Shown in pieces: positions 32,779 to 46,146 of a stretch of 64,000 nucleotides of DNA. Origin of the DNA: Quillaja saponaria (taxonomy: Eukaryota > Streptophyta > Magnoliopsida > Fabales > Quillajaceae); NCBI GenBank assembly GCA_029379385.1, contig CM055618.1, positions 6,954,134 to 7,018,133 of the forward strand, written 5' to 3'. The first letter of the stretch is position 1. Every line of letters starts with the position of its first letter. The notes under the pieces are model-generated. The model did not search any database. It worked only from the letters and a program-made list of their open reading frames with translations, and had not been told where the DNA came from. The position numbers were made by a program, and so were the translations under genes.

Positions 32779-35252
32779 TGTTATAACCCTCATAATCTGA
32801 TAAAGAAAAAAAATCGAGTTTTAAACGCAAAGTATAAATATACATTATAAATAAATAAATTAATTAAATAACAATATAGTTAAATATGTAATAATTTGAT
32901 ATCTTAGTATATGTTGTGTCATAAAGTAAATAAAAATTGTGACCAAGTAAATTCAAATGAGTGAATAATAAAGGTATGTGTTTAAATATATCAAGATTTA
33001 ATATTCACTACAAACAAATCAAATAAGTAAACAATACAATTAATACATATGTATATATATACATATTTACAACTAAGAATAAATCTAAAACCACACAATT
33101 AATATATATATATAGCTAGGATTTCTTGTGTACCACATGTTTTAAACATGTGACATTTAGTTAAGTTTTTTTAATTTAATTTTATTCCTTTATGTTATTT
33201 TCCTTTTCTTGCTTTATTTTCTTTAGCCGATTTTTCCTTTCTTTCTTATTTTGTTTTTTTTATTTTCTCTCTCTTGGTTACTTTCATGTCTATCGACTTT
33301 TGTTTCTTTCTTTCTTATTGCTCCAGAATTTTCTGCATATTGCTTGACTGGTCGAGACCTCCACTTTCCTCCTTCTTGCTTTGCTTGTTTTGGTTGGTTT
33401 GCACTTGCTTGAGGTATACAGGTCCAGCTCCTTCATAGCAATTACCATAGACTATCTTGGCTCTATTTTCTTTTTCCTTTTCCTTCCCCTATCTCTGCCA
33501 TTATGAATTTTCCTTACAGCCACAGCTTTGCTTCAATTGTAGCTCTTTCGTGGGTGGGAGGCGTGGTAAGCAACAAGTCAGGAGCGGCTGTTGAACCTCC
33601 AATTCGTGTCATGTCCAGTTTTGTGGCTGATTGAGTAGAAGCTCCTTGCATCTGGGTAGTTCAGCCGTGATGAGGTAAAATGGAAGTGCTTGTTTGGTTC
33701 TTGACCTTGCTTGTGCTTTCTTAGTGTAACCTTGAATTTAGCCTAGCAAGAGTAAAAAATTCTTGTCAATTGTTAAATTAATCTAAGGATTTCATGTGTT
33801 AGATTAAAAGGTTGTGATCAAGGGTCATAAGAAATGATTGTTATATGTTTATGCATGTGAAAGCTTTGAAAGTAGGATATGGATGTTAAAGTAACTAAGT
33901 TAATTTTAAAATTTACATGGGAATAAGTTCATATGAGTAAAATTTAAGTGAAGCTTGATGAAAACTAAGTAGTTAGTTTAATTTAAATGCAAATTGGAAT
34001 ATGAATATGATTCAACTTGAGAAGTTATGTAGAATTATTAAGAGAGGTATATATATATATATATGTACATACACCTAGGATGAGAGTGAGAATGCCTTTC
34101 AGGTGTTTGACAAGATGCTTAAGAGGAACTAGTTTAAATTGTTTTTTAGTAAGACTTGATATATCTAATTTCTTGGTAGTTAGCTATCATGGAATTTTGA
34201 ATTAAAAGTTCCTGAATAAGAGTAAATAGTGGTTGGTTAATGTTGTAGGTTAACGAGTTAATGAAAGTGAGTTAAGGATATGATCAAAGGAGGGTTAGTT
34301 GGGAATAAAGTGATGGAAAATGAGAGTTAAGTGGTTGTGAAGGGGTGCAGGGGCAGATTTCATGGGTAATAGAAATTTGGTATTTTGAGTGTCTTCGGGG
34401 CAGAATTAAATTAAGAGTTGAAAAGATAAAATGTAGCTTATAGTCTTGAAATGTTTTCTGCAAAATTTCATAACTTGGTGAACCTGTTTTAGTATAAATT
34501 TTAGTCTATTATGCTGGCGCGTAAATACTCGCCAGGGGGTGGGCAGGGTTACTCGTTGTCCCTTTGGTTGCTTTGCTTAACATTATTGCTCTGATTAATT
34601 TATGATCCTATGTATCATGTAAATTGTAATTTATGACTATTACAAAGTATACGTGTAATATGAATTAAGATATGAATATTGTTACATGATGTGACTATAT
34701 ATGCTATACACTTGTGTTATGTGATGCTAGTACCCTTTGGGTACGATTTTTCACTCACGGAGTCCATATGACTCAACCTCTCTTGTAGATTTTTTTTTAA
34801 GTAACAGGAGTTCGGTACATGGCGTCGCCAAGCTTGTGACTTGCCGATTGAGTACAACAAGGTATTTCCAGGATCTCAAACTTGTAGTCAAGGATGAAAG
34901 TTTGCAGTCACACTAGAATTGTGAGGTGTCTAATTTTGTATGATATAAGAGTCTAGTTATTTGTCTTGATTAGGACGTGGATGGAGCGGAGCTCCTTGTT
35001 TCCTTGGTGTTATTATTGCATGAGATCATGAGCATATGTGTTTGTATTTTGAGGCATGTTCCATATTGTTGGGGACCTCTACCAAAATTTTTCAGTAAAT
35101 TGTTAACTGTTTCAGAAAATAAAATTTTACAATGAACTTTTATCTTTTGGATGGGCCAAGAGTCATGTTTGTTACTTTGTTTTGGAGTCAGGGTTACAAA
35201 GATTTGATTCTTCAATCCTCCGGCTAGTTATGCCTCAGTGAGGGGTGTGACA
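32779..35252 (+). mobile_element. Element C 5' LTR, internally deleted
   Basis: From TGTTATAACCC to GGGGTGTGACA. Compared with B's LTR it lacks about 1.2 kb at about 34500, where CTGTTTTAGTATAA meets TTAGTCTATTATGCTGG. The 3' LTR of C keeps sequence beyond that point (39530-39729). The open frame 34017-34205 is LTR sequence. Confidence 0.8.
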
Positions 35253-37618
35253 AAGTTACATCGAATTCACTTGTTTATTTGAATTTAATGAAACTTTCAT
35301 TGAACGTCTTCTTTCTGGAAGCTTAAATGCAAATGTAATATTGGGTAGATAAGAAGTTTATTTGTTTTAATAGGTTTTCTTAAGATGTTCTATCCTTTTT
35401 GTCAGATTATTCCAACGGTATGGTGATAGTTGGTGATTAAATGAAGTTTTATTTTTTTATTTTTTTTTATTAATGAATTATTTGAGGCTTAAAATCCTTA
35501 CAAGACTTATTGTACGTTCGGAATACCACCGATTCTGAATCATGAAGAATGATGTTTTGATAATTGTTTTCAAGACTAGATGAAAGTATGATAACTTTGA
35601 GTCATGTCTTTTGAATTTATAAAGTTTTTTTGACTTCATAGACTTTAAAAGGAAAAAGTAGGAAGTTGCATGTGAAGTATTTTGTAGGATGTTCTGAGAA
35701 ATATTTATGTGCTAAATATTTTGAGTGAAAATTTTTATAAAACATATCAAAAATTTAAAGTTCACTGGAGTTAGTTAGGTATTATAGAAGAATTTTTTTT
35801 TAAATTCTCCTCATATTGTTATATCTTTGTTTTAGTATATTCAATGAAATGTGGAACTTATGGGTTAAAGGTTGGTGAAGAAAATTTTTCAATGCTCAAG
35901 ACTTGTGTAATTTTAGGTTATATAATTACACTCTTTTGATACAGGGAAATATAAAAAGTTAAGTCAATATTCATAGAACTTCTTTAATAAATTTGAGCCA
36001 TTCCATTTAGTTCTTATGTTTTCACTTAATTTAGTTTATATCAACTTAATCGACTTTGGTAATACGAGTTATACTATTTGTTATTCAAAGAGAAAATTCT
36101 TGTAATAGTATCCGTTAATTGTTAACAAAGTGTTACAATCTGGTGGGTTAACATTAGGACAAAACATTCAGTTTGAGAGAATGTGAAAATTTTAATTATA
36201 AGATTAATGAGTATTGATGGGTAGAGTGAGATGTGGTAATAAATAACATGAGTATGAAAGAAATTGAGTCGAAAAATATTATCAATCTGAGTAAATATAT
36301 ATATATATATATACATATGATTTTATATATGTATAATCATAATAGATATCAATCGCGAATTTAACCAACTGTTATAATATGATGTTAAATTACGAAATTA
36401 GAATAATATGATGTCTCAATTATATAAATAATAATAATAATAATAATAAGAGCAAGTATAAATAAAATAAATAAGCATTATACCTAAAAGAATATAAAAT
36501 GCATATACACAAGTAATTTAAAGTTGGTTTAGATCTTAATTTTGTTTTAAGTAACTTTAGTGATAAATGAAGTGATATCTTTCTGAAGGAAATAACAAAA
36601 TTTCGACGATATATTTGGTGTTCTCTTTCTTTTCTTAATTGAAAAGGAAATTGGAAAATAAAATAGCAAATAATAAACCCAGTAGAGATGGGTTTCATTT
36701 TGTTCACTAGGGTTTGTGGTGGAATAAACTAAATTGTTAATATCAATTTTAAAAAGAAACGGTATGTAGCACTAATACATGAACAACCAATTATTATATG
36801 AACTCGTAAAGGTTTTTTTTTTTTTTTTTTAATTTTATTGGGGTCACCTAAAAAGATTGACTACATTCATTGAGTTATTTTAAAAGATAAACACGGCTAC
36901 TTGTTAATAGAATCTATGGTCGATTTCCTTAAATTACATGTTTAGGTAAGGATTTTCAAATATATTGTAAGTTAAATATGTACTGATAAATAATCAACTT
37001 GCAATAAAAAAGGAAAGTATAATAATACTATGAATAAATTAGTATTGCATATCAGTAATAGTAGTAGCAAAAGTTGTGTCATGAAAATTACATGTCATGT
37101 ATATCAATATTACGTAGATGATTCCATTGTAATATGTATCAGATAAGTCCTGGATATTTCAAGTCCTTTAATCAACAAAGTTAATCTTTAGAACATGCAT
37201 ATATTCTTTAGAGGAAATACGTAAATTAAGAAGGTCGTAGATATCATGTAATTATCTGATTTAGTTCGTCAATCTAAATTTTTAATAAGGAATATGATAT
37301 GATACTGAATGTGGATTGGGATTTAGGTGTGTAATTATTGAGTGGTGCAGTGGAGATGCGGTAGGTCAATAACCCATATGTTCCAGGAAGTAAAAGTGAA
37401 TGAAAAATCTAACCTGTGAGAAGTGATCAGTAGCGAGTATAAATAGACAAGTCTGTAAAATTCAACTAATCTATTGGTGAAGACCAAGAAACAAGAAACC
37501 ATGCGAGAAATCATAGTTATAGTGAAATAACAATAACTGCATCCGATTTAAGTAAACAATTTATACGTACTCCCTTTTTATTGAAATTCGGGACGAATTT
37601 GTTTTAAGGGGAGGAGAT
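35253..37618 (+). mobile_element. Element C internal domain, primer site deleted
   Basis: Starts abruptly with GTTACATCGAATTCACTTG, which matches (in complement) B's position 28740 rather than the primer-site region at 29673. A deletion therefore begins at the LTR edge. The end carries the decayed pol 3' tail (37440-37600) and the tract AAGGGGAGGAGAT. It also contains long T-runs at 35445-35470 and 36806-36830. Confidence 0.75.
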
Positions 37619-39729
37619 TTTTATAACCTTCATAATCTGATAAAGAAAAAAAATCGAGTTTTAAATGCAAAGTACAAATTTATGTTATAAATAAATAAAT
37701 TAATTAATTAACAATATAGTTAAATATGTAATAATTTGATATCTTAGTACATGTCGTTGTCATAAAGTAAATAAAAATTGTGACCAAGTAAATTCAAATG
37801 AGTGAATAATTGAGGTATGTGTATAAATATATCAAGATTTAATGTTCATTACAAACAAATCAAATAAGTAAACAATACAATTAATACATATGTATATATT
37901 TACATATTTACAACTAAGAATAAATCTAAAACCACACAATTAATATATATATATATATTAAGCTAGGATTTATTATGTACCACTTGTTTTAAACATGTGA
38001 CATTTAATTAAGTTTTTTTTTTTATTCCTTTTTGTTATTTTCCTTTTCTTGCTTTACTTTATTTAGTCAATTTTTCCTTTCTTTCTTATTTTTTTTTTCT
38101 TTTCTTGGTTGCTTTCATGTCCACTGACCTTTCTTGCTTTCTTTCCTCTTGCTTAAAATTTTTTTGCATATTGCTTGGCTGGCCAAGACCTCCACTTTCC
38201 TCCTTCTTCTTGCTTTGCTTATTTTGGTTGGTTTGCACTTACTTGAGGTATACAAGTCCAACTCCTTCATAGCAATTACCAAAGACTATCTTGGCTCTGT
38301 TTTCTTTTTCCTTTTCCTTCCCCTGTCTCTGCCGTGATGAATTTTCCCTACAGCCACGTCCTTGCTTCAATTGCAACCATACTTTCCTTCTTCGTTCTGG
38401 TTTGTGCCATATTTTGTGTGTTCCCAACTATTAGCTAGCCGAATCCCTATAAACAAACACTATAACTATGAAACTGGCTACCTTGCTTTGGCGTTGCAGT
38501 AGTTTCTTTGTTGGTGGGAGGCATGGTAAGCAACAAGTCAGGAGCGGCTGTTGAACCTCCAATTCGTGTCATGTCTAGTTTTGTGGCTGATTGAGTAGAA
38601 GCTCCCTGCATCTGGGTAGTTCAGCCAAGAGGAGGTAAAATGGAAGTCCTTGTTTAGTTCTTGACCTTGCTTCTGCTTTCCTAGTGTAACCTTGAATTTA
38701 GCCTAGCAATAGTAAGAAATTCTTGTCATTTGTTAAATTAATCTAAGGATTTCATGTGTTAGATTAAAGGTTGTGATCAAGGGTCATAAGAAATGATGGT
38801 TATATGTTTATGAAAGTGAAAGCTTTGAAAGTAGGATGTGGATGTTAGAGTAACTAATTTAATTTTAAAACTTACATGGGAATAAGTTGATATAAGTAAA
38901 ATTTTAGTCAAGTTAATTTAAATGCAAATTGAAATATGAATATGATTGAACTTGAGAGTGAGAATAATATGGAAAGTATGATTGAACGTTATGTTGAATT
39001 ATTGGGAGAGGTATATATATGTGTGTGTGTGTATATACATATATATCGGATGAGAGTGAGAATGCCTTTAAGATGTTTGACAAGATGCTTAAGAGGAACT
39101 AGTTAAATTTTTTTTTATTAAGACTTGATATATCTAATTTCTTGGTAGTTAGCTGTCATGGAATTTTGAATTAAAAGTTCCTAAAGAAGAGTAAATAGTG
39201 ATTGGTTAATGTTGTGGGTTAAGAAGTTAATGAAAGTGAGTAATGGATATGATCAAAGGAGGGTTAGTTAGGAATAAAGTGATAGAAAATGAGAGTTAAG
39301 TGGTTGTAAAAAGGTGCAGGGGGTAGATTTCGTGGGTAACAGAAATTCAGTATTTCGAGTGTCTTTGGGACAGAATTAAATTAAAAGTTCAAAAGATAAA
39401 ATGTAGCTTATTGTCTTAAAATGTTTTCTACAAAATTTCGTAGCTTGGTCCAAGTATGTTGTTAGTTAGAGCTTTTAGATTGCGGCTAGGTCATGAAGGA
39501 TTTTAGTGAACTTGTTTTAGTATAATTGGCTTTGGTGGGTTTTAAAGGTTGAATTAGAAATAGAGTTATGAATATGGAATGTTCCCAATATCTTGATAAG
39601 AAATACTCGAAAGTTTCGTAATTTAATTCCCTAGTTTGAATTTTTTTCATAAGCCTTAGAGTCCAATACTGACAACTAGGAATTTGTGCATGGTTAATGT
39701 AAGAAATTGAGTGGGTTCAATACTTGTTT
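37619..39729 (+). mobile_element. Element C 3' LTR, truncated by element D
   Basis: Begins TTTTATAACC (second base changed from G) and parallels the 5' LTR (AATCGAGTTTTAAATGC, a TTCCTTTTCTTGCTTTA block, CAACAAGTCAGGAGCGGCTG). It passes the 5' LTR's deletion point and stops at 39729, where D begins with TGTCACACCCC. The remaining 1.6 kb or so of LTR is not present on the other side of D. Confidence 0.8.
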
Positions 39730-42421
39730 TGTCACACCCCTAAATGGAGGTATGACTGGCCGGAGAAATGGGTATCCATACCCCCGTAACCCTGAGTATT
39801 CAAATATTATGCATTACAACTTAAAACACACTATAGTTAAGACTTCTAAAATATTATAGAGTTAGAACAAAATCCGGTACTAACCATTGAATATAAAAAT
39901 ATTACCAAAAATATTGGCAAAGGTTTACCGTACGGTGGAACATACCCATAACATAAACAAATTACCTGGATATATTAAGTCACTAGTAAATTCAAATATT
40001 GGAATATACAGAGGAGCTCTGCTCCTAACAAAACGTGTAATCACCATGGTGAAATCAATATATATCTAATAATAATGCCTAACACTTAGAGTGACTGCAA
40101 GTGTCATCATTTATGTTCCAAGTACACGATACCCGATTTATACCTTGTCGCAGCAGAGTCGATAGGTAACAACTTTATAACGATCAACAGCAATTTCCTG
40201 AAAACTAAAAAAAACAACCACAAAGGAAAGAGTGAGTCATAAGAACTCAATGAGCAAATAATGTGCCCTACGGGTACCAGCATCATACAACACATATATC
40301 ATAGTTTGAAACTCATATTAAATTTATTTATGCACGTACGTGGTTATCATGGTCATATGATCACAGTTCACTTAGTTCACCATTTCAAAATAGCAGGCAA
40401 AACATACAAGCAAACTAATAATTAAACAACCAATTAATCAAAAAAGGGCCAACGAGTAACTCAGCCTCACACAACAATATCTTCTGCTCCCCCACCGAAC
40501 ATTTATGCCCCCGCACAACAAGTGATTTTTCACACTCAAATCTATCCACCGAGGCTGAGCACTCTAATTATTTTCAAAGAAATTGTCAGAATCAGAATAA
40601 CTAATATCAACTTTCAAATTTAAATAGCCTAGGTGCACCTGGATTTTAATTTCAAAGATGAAAACCATTTCTCAGAAAACTTCAAATTGTTGGCCCTTAT
40701 CAATCATATATCATTCACTTAAATCATTGAAATAATTCATTTGTTTATTTTTCCAACACAACAATTCAAATATACTTATTGTTGCACATAAAAATCTGAT
40801 AATCATAAAGTACATAATTCACTTACTAGCTCAAGTACGTGGTTCGTTAGCCCGTCTAGTCTATGATAGTATCGGAATATTCTCGACACGCTCTAGAGCT
40901 GAAAATCATAAATTCATATTTTACTAATAATAATCACTTTAAAGTTAATCCTACGATTTCTTAATCGTACGTAATTATATTTAATATGTTTCTTAAAACA
41001 AGGTTAATTGATTCACTAATTTAAATTCTGTAACTTAACATTAACCTAGCCTAATTTATTTTTCCTGATTAGTTATTTAGCAATGGATCTCTACATAAAT
41101 TAATCTCCATTTACATATTGAAATTTAACTTCAACTAGTTATCTTATTAAATACTAAAGATAGGTTATTTTCATAGTTGGGTATATATGTACATATTAAT
41201 TGTTTAACATTAGTTTCCATTATATTACTTACATGTAACTTGTACATATAAATATTTAGGTCCATTATCACAAATTCTTGATTCCATTATATATCTTCTT
41301 CTTTTATTTTTTTCTTTTTTTTTTCACCATTCACTTTTACTAATCTAATAAATATACACTTAGTCTAATGAAATTTCCTAATTCATCTAGTTGAAACAAA
41401 TCATTCCTACTTTGTCCTATTTAGCTCACGGCTTGCCCTTTTATAGTTATGATCATGATGTATCACCACACACTCTCCTCTTCCTTTCATGCTTCACCAA
41501 CCACACAAAGAGAATAGGCAACCAAGTTGCTGGCCCAAAACAGGGGACAGTAGCTTGGTTAGCATCTTCAATCCACAAGTTACGCTCCTTATTTTCCACA
41601 ACCAACCATCTAACCTCCTTTAAGGTGAACCCAATCACTACTCCAACTAACCAAACCACATCTTTTAGCCACTCAAAGAAACTGCAAGCAAAAGCAACCA
41701 GAAATAAAATTGCTGTCCTCTTCAATATATCATCCACAAGTGATCGAAACAGGGCATTCCACAAAGCACAATCATCTGCTAAAGTTTAGTCCTCTTCGAA
41801 GCTTCCTTCCTCAGGGCATCACACATAGAAAAAGGACATAAGCGTGCCTCTGAAACTAGAACAATCAACTAGGCCGCCAGAAAGATAATTTACAACAGAG
41901 CATGGAAAAATTCTAGCCAAACAAGTTTGTACTTTTCCTAAAATTTCCAAAAGCAATTTGCTTCCCCAATACCCTGTTACACACAGCTACAAAAAGGGAG
42001 GGAGGATAAACACATAATAGACCTAAGAAGAGAGCCAAACAGCTCTCTTCCATGTACCATACATATACCTGAAGGAAAGAACAAGAACTCACCAAGCATT
42101 TGAACTTAATTGCCAAGAAGAGAGAAAATCACCGCCAACCAGTAATCAGCCAAGAGCAGGGAGGAGAACTTGGCAGAAAAAAAAAAAATTGGAGAAGACT
42201 AAGTAGGTTAACAAGCTTTAAGAAGACACAAGTTAAAAAACAAATGTGATCTCTTTGTGTGGTGATAAATAGGTGGTTTATATTTAAAGCCAGTTTTTCA
42301 TATATATATATATAATTATTACTAACTACCAAATTCCAACTTATTTATATATATATATACATCTTAAATTACGTACCGCATTCCAATAAATATACTACAC
42401 CATCCTATTCAGATTATCACA
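39730..42421 (-). mobile_element. Element D 3' LTR
   Basis: 2.69 kb from TGTCACACCCC to CAGATTATCACA, followed on the minus-strand sense side by a purine tract read as AAAAGGGAGAAAATTG. The LTR start reads TGTGATAATCTG, lacking the TATAACC of the other family members. Open frames 41391-41789, 41453-41764, 41913-42116 and 42129-42332 are inside the LTR with no recognisable product. Confidence 0.8.
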
Positions 42422-42494
42422 ATTTTCTCCCTTTTAAAAGAAATTCTTCCCGAATTTTGAATTGAAAGTTATAGGATTATATCGTTTACCTAGA

Positions 42495-42914
42495 TTATTC
42501 AAATAGATGTGAATAAGATCGTCTCATTTCGTTCTCGAACTCCCAAGTGGCTTCCTGATCTCTATGATTTTGCCACATAACTTTTACCGAAAGAATAATT
42601 TTCGATCGAAGTTTACGGACTTGTATATCAATAATTTGTACTAGAGGCTCCTCATACGTTAAATCCTTGTCAACTTGTACTTCCTGAATTTGTAAAATAT
42701 GTGACTCAACCGGCAAATATCTTTGAAGCATCGACACATGAAATACTGGGTGCACCCTATCCAACTCCGGGGGCAAAGCCAATTTGTATGCTACCGCTCC
42801 AACCCTATCCAGGATCTGAAAAGGCCTAATAAATCTTGGGCTCAGCTTACCTTTTCTACCAAATCTAATAGTACCCCTAAAAGGAGAAACCTTCAGGAAT
42901 ATGTGATAACCCAC
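42495..42914 (-). pseudogene. Element D integrase C-terminus and chromodomain
   Basis: An open 139-codon stretch in the D pol. Residues about 1-70 cover the integrase C-terminal module (FLKVSPFRG, GKLSPRFIRPFQILDRVG, LPPELDRVHPVFHVSMLQRY). Residues about 85-139 are the chromodomain (YEEPLVQIIDIQVRKLRSK, VKVMWQNHRDQEATWEFENE). In chromoviruses this domain directs integration towards heterochromatin. This is the best preserved part of D, but it has no start of its own. Confidence 0.85.
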
Positions 42915-43880
42915 TTCAAATTCTAACAGTCTCCTATGGTGATCGACATACGACTTTTATCAACTTTAAGCTGTCCGTAACCTATCATGAATTACTTAAA
43001 CCTTCTCCACAACATCCTAGATTAATTTTGACCCCAACAATTGATGCTCGCCTGTCTTAAACCAACTAACCGGAGATTGACACTTCCTACCATACAATGC
43101 TTCAAATGGTGCCATCTGAATGCTACTATACTAGCTGTTATTATAAGCAAACTCTATTAGTAGAAGATGCTGATCTCAATTGCCTTCAAAATCCATCACA
43201 CAAGCTCACAACATATCCTCCAAAGTTTGTATTGTTCTCTTCGATTGCCCATCAGTTTATGGATGAAAAGCAGTACTAAATAACAACTTAGTACCAAGAG
43301 CTTCTTGAAAAGATTTCCAAAACGTAGCAGTAAATTGAGCTCCCCGGTCAAATATAATAGAGATTGGTACTCCACATAATGAAACAATCTCATCCAGATA
43401 TAGCTTGGCATATTGATATGCTGAGTAAGTAGTCTTCACTGGAAGAAAATGCGCAAACTTTCTCAAACAATCTACAATCACCTATATAGAATCAAAACCC
43501 CTAAAAGTCTTAGGAAGTCTCGATACAAAGTCCATAGTAAATTTTTCTTACTTCCACTTTGGCACATCCAGTTTTTACAGCACCCCTGTCGGCTTCTGAT
43601 ATTCAGCTTTCACCTGTTGACACACCAGACACCTAGAAACAAAATCAGCAACATCTTTCTTCATACCCCTCCACCAGTAAATTTTTTTAAATCCTGATAC
43701 ATTTTAGAAGAACCAGGATGCATAATATATGATGAACAATAAGCTGCTTTAAGATTCTTCTTCCTCAATTCCAAATCAGGTGGCACAACAATCTGATCGC
43801 CATATGTCAATACTCCTTCATTATCTACCCTGTAGTCACCAATAATCTCTTGCTCACATTTAGTTTTCTCAGTAAACACC
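42915..43880 (-). pseudogene. Element D integrase, zinc-binding and catalytic core
   Basis: On the minus strand the N-terminal part shows CLVCQQVKAEYQKPTG (the end of the HHCC finger). The core follows: VIVDCLRKFAHFLP, TTYSAYQYAKLYLDEIV, GVPISIIFDRGAQFTATFW, then GTKLLFSTAFHP. The second catalytic Asp (in FDRG, normally SDRG) is kept. Several stops and shifts break the frame, for example after FHP near 43257. Confidence 0.8.
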
Positions 43881-44049
43881 TCTGGATCAACCGCTTATGA
43901 TGCTTTTAGAGCTTCCACAAAAGTGGACTTTAGTTGAACATAAGCTAGCAATATCCCCTAAGGAGACACTTCAAACCTAACTCCATCAGCCATGCATTTA
44001 TGCAATTATTTAACTACTTGGCTACGCATATCTAACAAATGGGATAAAC

Positions 44050-44460
44050 TACCCATAGACTTTTTACACAGAGCATTAGCGACCACATTAGCTTTACCTG
44101 GGTGATAAGAAATTGAACAATTATAATCCTCTAGTAGTTCAATCCATCTACATTGCCTTAGATTTAGTTCCTTCTAATCAAAGATATATTTAAGACTCTT
44201 GTGATCCGTGAAAATCTCAAAAGTCTCACTGTACAAGTAATGCCTCCATATTTTTAATACAAAAATCACCGCAGCCCCATTTCGAGATCATGAGTAGGGT
44301 AGTTCATTTCATGCTTTTTCAGCTTTCTGGAGAGATAAGCTACAACTCTTCCATCCTGCATCAAAACACAGCCAAGTCCAATACGAGAAACATAACAAAA
44401 CATAGTATACTTACCCGTAGTAGAGGGAAGTGCAAGAACAAGAGTTGAAGTCAAACAAGT
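44050..44460 (-). pseudogene. Element D RNase H
   Basis: Reads [14 protein letters not shown], then [39 protein letters not shown]. The first catalytic Asp expected before ASR is missing (the sequence is CYVSR). Interruptions continue on the low-coordinate side. Confidence 0.75.
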
Positions 44461-44519
44461 TTTTAGTTTTTGAAAACTTCCTTCACAAGTCTCAGACCAT
44501 GAAAATTTGACTCGTTTTT

Positions 44520-45580
44520 GAGTTAGTCAAGTCAAAGGAGCAACAATACGAGAAAAATTCTCCACGAATCTCTTGTAGTATCTGACCAAGCCCAGAAAAC
44601 TTCTAATTTTCAAATAGTTTATAGGTCGTGGCCAATTTTGAACTGCTTCTATCTTGCTAGGGTCTACACGAATTCCCTCCTTAGAAATCACACGTCCGAG
44701 AAAAGTCACCTGATTCAACCAAAATTCACACTTAGAGAATTTAGCATAAAGCCTATTTTTTCTAAGTATTTGCAATACAGTACGAAGATGTTGCTTATGT
44801 TCCTCCTCACTTTGAGAGTATACCAGAATGTTGTCAATAAAAAACAATAACAAATTGGTCCAAGAAAGGCTTAAACACCCGATTCATCAAATCCATGAAT
44901 GTTGCAAGAGCGTTAGTAAGCCCGAAAGACATAACCAAGAATTCATAGTGTCCATACCGAGTGCGAAATAAGTCATCAATTCTGGGAGATGATCACTTTG
45001 GAATATCTTCTTTCTTAATTCAGAGCTGGTGATAGCTCAAATGAAGATCAATTTTTGAAAAGCACTGAGTTCCTTGCAACTGATCAAATAAGTCATCAAT
45101 TCTGAGGAGAGAATACTTGTTTTTAACTATGACTTTATTTAACTGCTAGTAATCAATACACAGTCTGAATGAACCATCCTTCTTTTTAACAAACAACATA
45201 GGAGCACCCCAAGAAGATGAACTAGGATGAATGAATCTCTTATCCAACAAATCTTGTAATTGCACTTTAAGCTCCCTTAATTCACTAGGAGCCATTCTAT
45301 AGGGAGAATAGAAATGGGTTGGGTGCCAGGTAATAGTTCAATGCCGAACTCAATCTCACGATCGGGAGGAACCCCTGGAAGCTCTTCAGGAAAAACATTA
45401 GAAGACTCCTTCACCATTGGGATACGATTTAAAAGAGGAAACTCTAACTGAGTATCCCTAACAAAAGCTAGATAAGCTTGATGCTTCTTCCAGATAAGTT
45501 GCCTTGCTTGTATAGCTGAAATTAAATTACGAGGAACCTTACTCCGATCCCTTTGCACAATAATAGTCGACTTAGCCATA
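44520..45580 (-). pseudogene. Element D reverse transcriptase
   Basis: The N-terminal part reads [33 protein letters not shown]. Stops follow in the fingers region, then the catalytic box [10 protein letters not shown] (about 44812-44841) and [44 protein letters not shown]. The catalytic pair is Asp-Asn instead of Asp-Asp, a G-to-A change that would abolish polymerase activity by itself. The inverted copy at 19617-20530 keeps Asp-Asp. Confidence 0.85.
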
Positions 45581-45599
45581 AAACTGAACTTAATACTCT

Positions 45600-45960
45600 A
45601 ATTGCAACAGTCTACCAAAGCATGATGGTCAGACAACCAATCCATGCCAAGAATCACATCATATTATAGCATATCCAGTATGATTAAGTCTGTCAGATAA
45701 TTATCATCCTCGACAAGAACTTCACATAAATATATATGCTAGTCCACTAAGATAATTTCCCCCAAATGTGTTAAGACTACTAGAGGGATCTCAAGAGGCC
45801 CAACAATTCTTCCCACATGAGAAGCAAAATATGGCAAGATAAAAGAATAAGTAGCTCCTAGATCAAATAACACTTTAGCATTAATGGAACAAACAAACAA
45901 ATTAACTGATACCACTGCGTTAGCAGCCTGTGCATCTTGAGTAGTCAAAGTATAAACTCA
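45600..45960 (-). pseudogene. Element D aspartic protease
   Basis: The open stretch 45739-45948 reads VLFDLGATYSFI where retrotransposon proteases have a D-S-G (or D-T-G) A active site. Here the middle residue is Leu, so the site is altered. The GPLEIP and LVVLT segments downstream fit the family. Confidence 0.7.
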
Positions 45961-46104
45961 GGCCTGACCCTTACCTACAGATGATAAACCCCTAGAAAAA
46001 CCACCACGCGCCATGGGAGGCCTCATAGAGGTTGCAAGAAGTAGAGGTCTACCTTAAACAGATGAAGAAGTTTCGACTGAAGTAGACTGACCTCTCAACA
46101 ATAG

Positions 46105-46146
46105 ACAGTCTCTAATACAATGATCCATAGCTTTGCATTTAAAACA
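46105..46146 (-). pseudogene. Element D gag CCHC zinc knuckle
   Basis: Reads CFKCKAMDHCIRDC, an intact CX2CX4HX4C knuckle, the nucleic-acid-binding part of the nucleocapsid. Confidence 0.85.

Larger units (their letters stand above)
32779..39729 (+). mobile_element. Element C: LARD-type element, plus orientation, inserted in B's 5' LTR
   Basis: 5' LTR 32779-35252, internal 35253-37618, 3' LTR 37619-39729 (cut by D). The internal domain is the reverse complement of B's 26266-28740. The first 0.9 kb after the 5' LTR, including the primer site, is missing. With no primer site and no coding capacity it is dead. The expected TSD would be ATGGA (32774-32778), but the other end was lost in the deletion near 46972. 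Confidence 0.8.

Noticed and set aside
41391..41789. 132-codon open frame in element D's LTR, with an overlapping 103-codon frame on the other strand
   Set aside because: LTR-internal, no motif, both strands open by chance in a moderately GC-richer patch.
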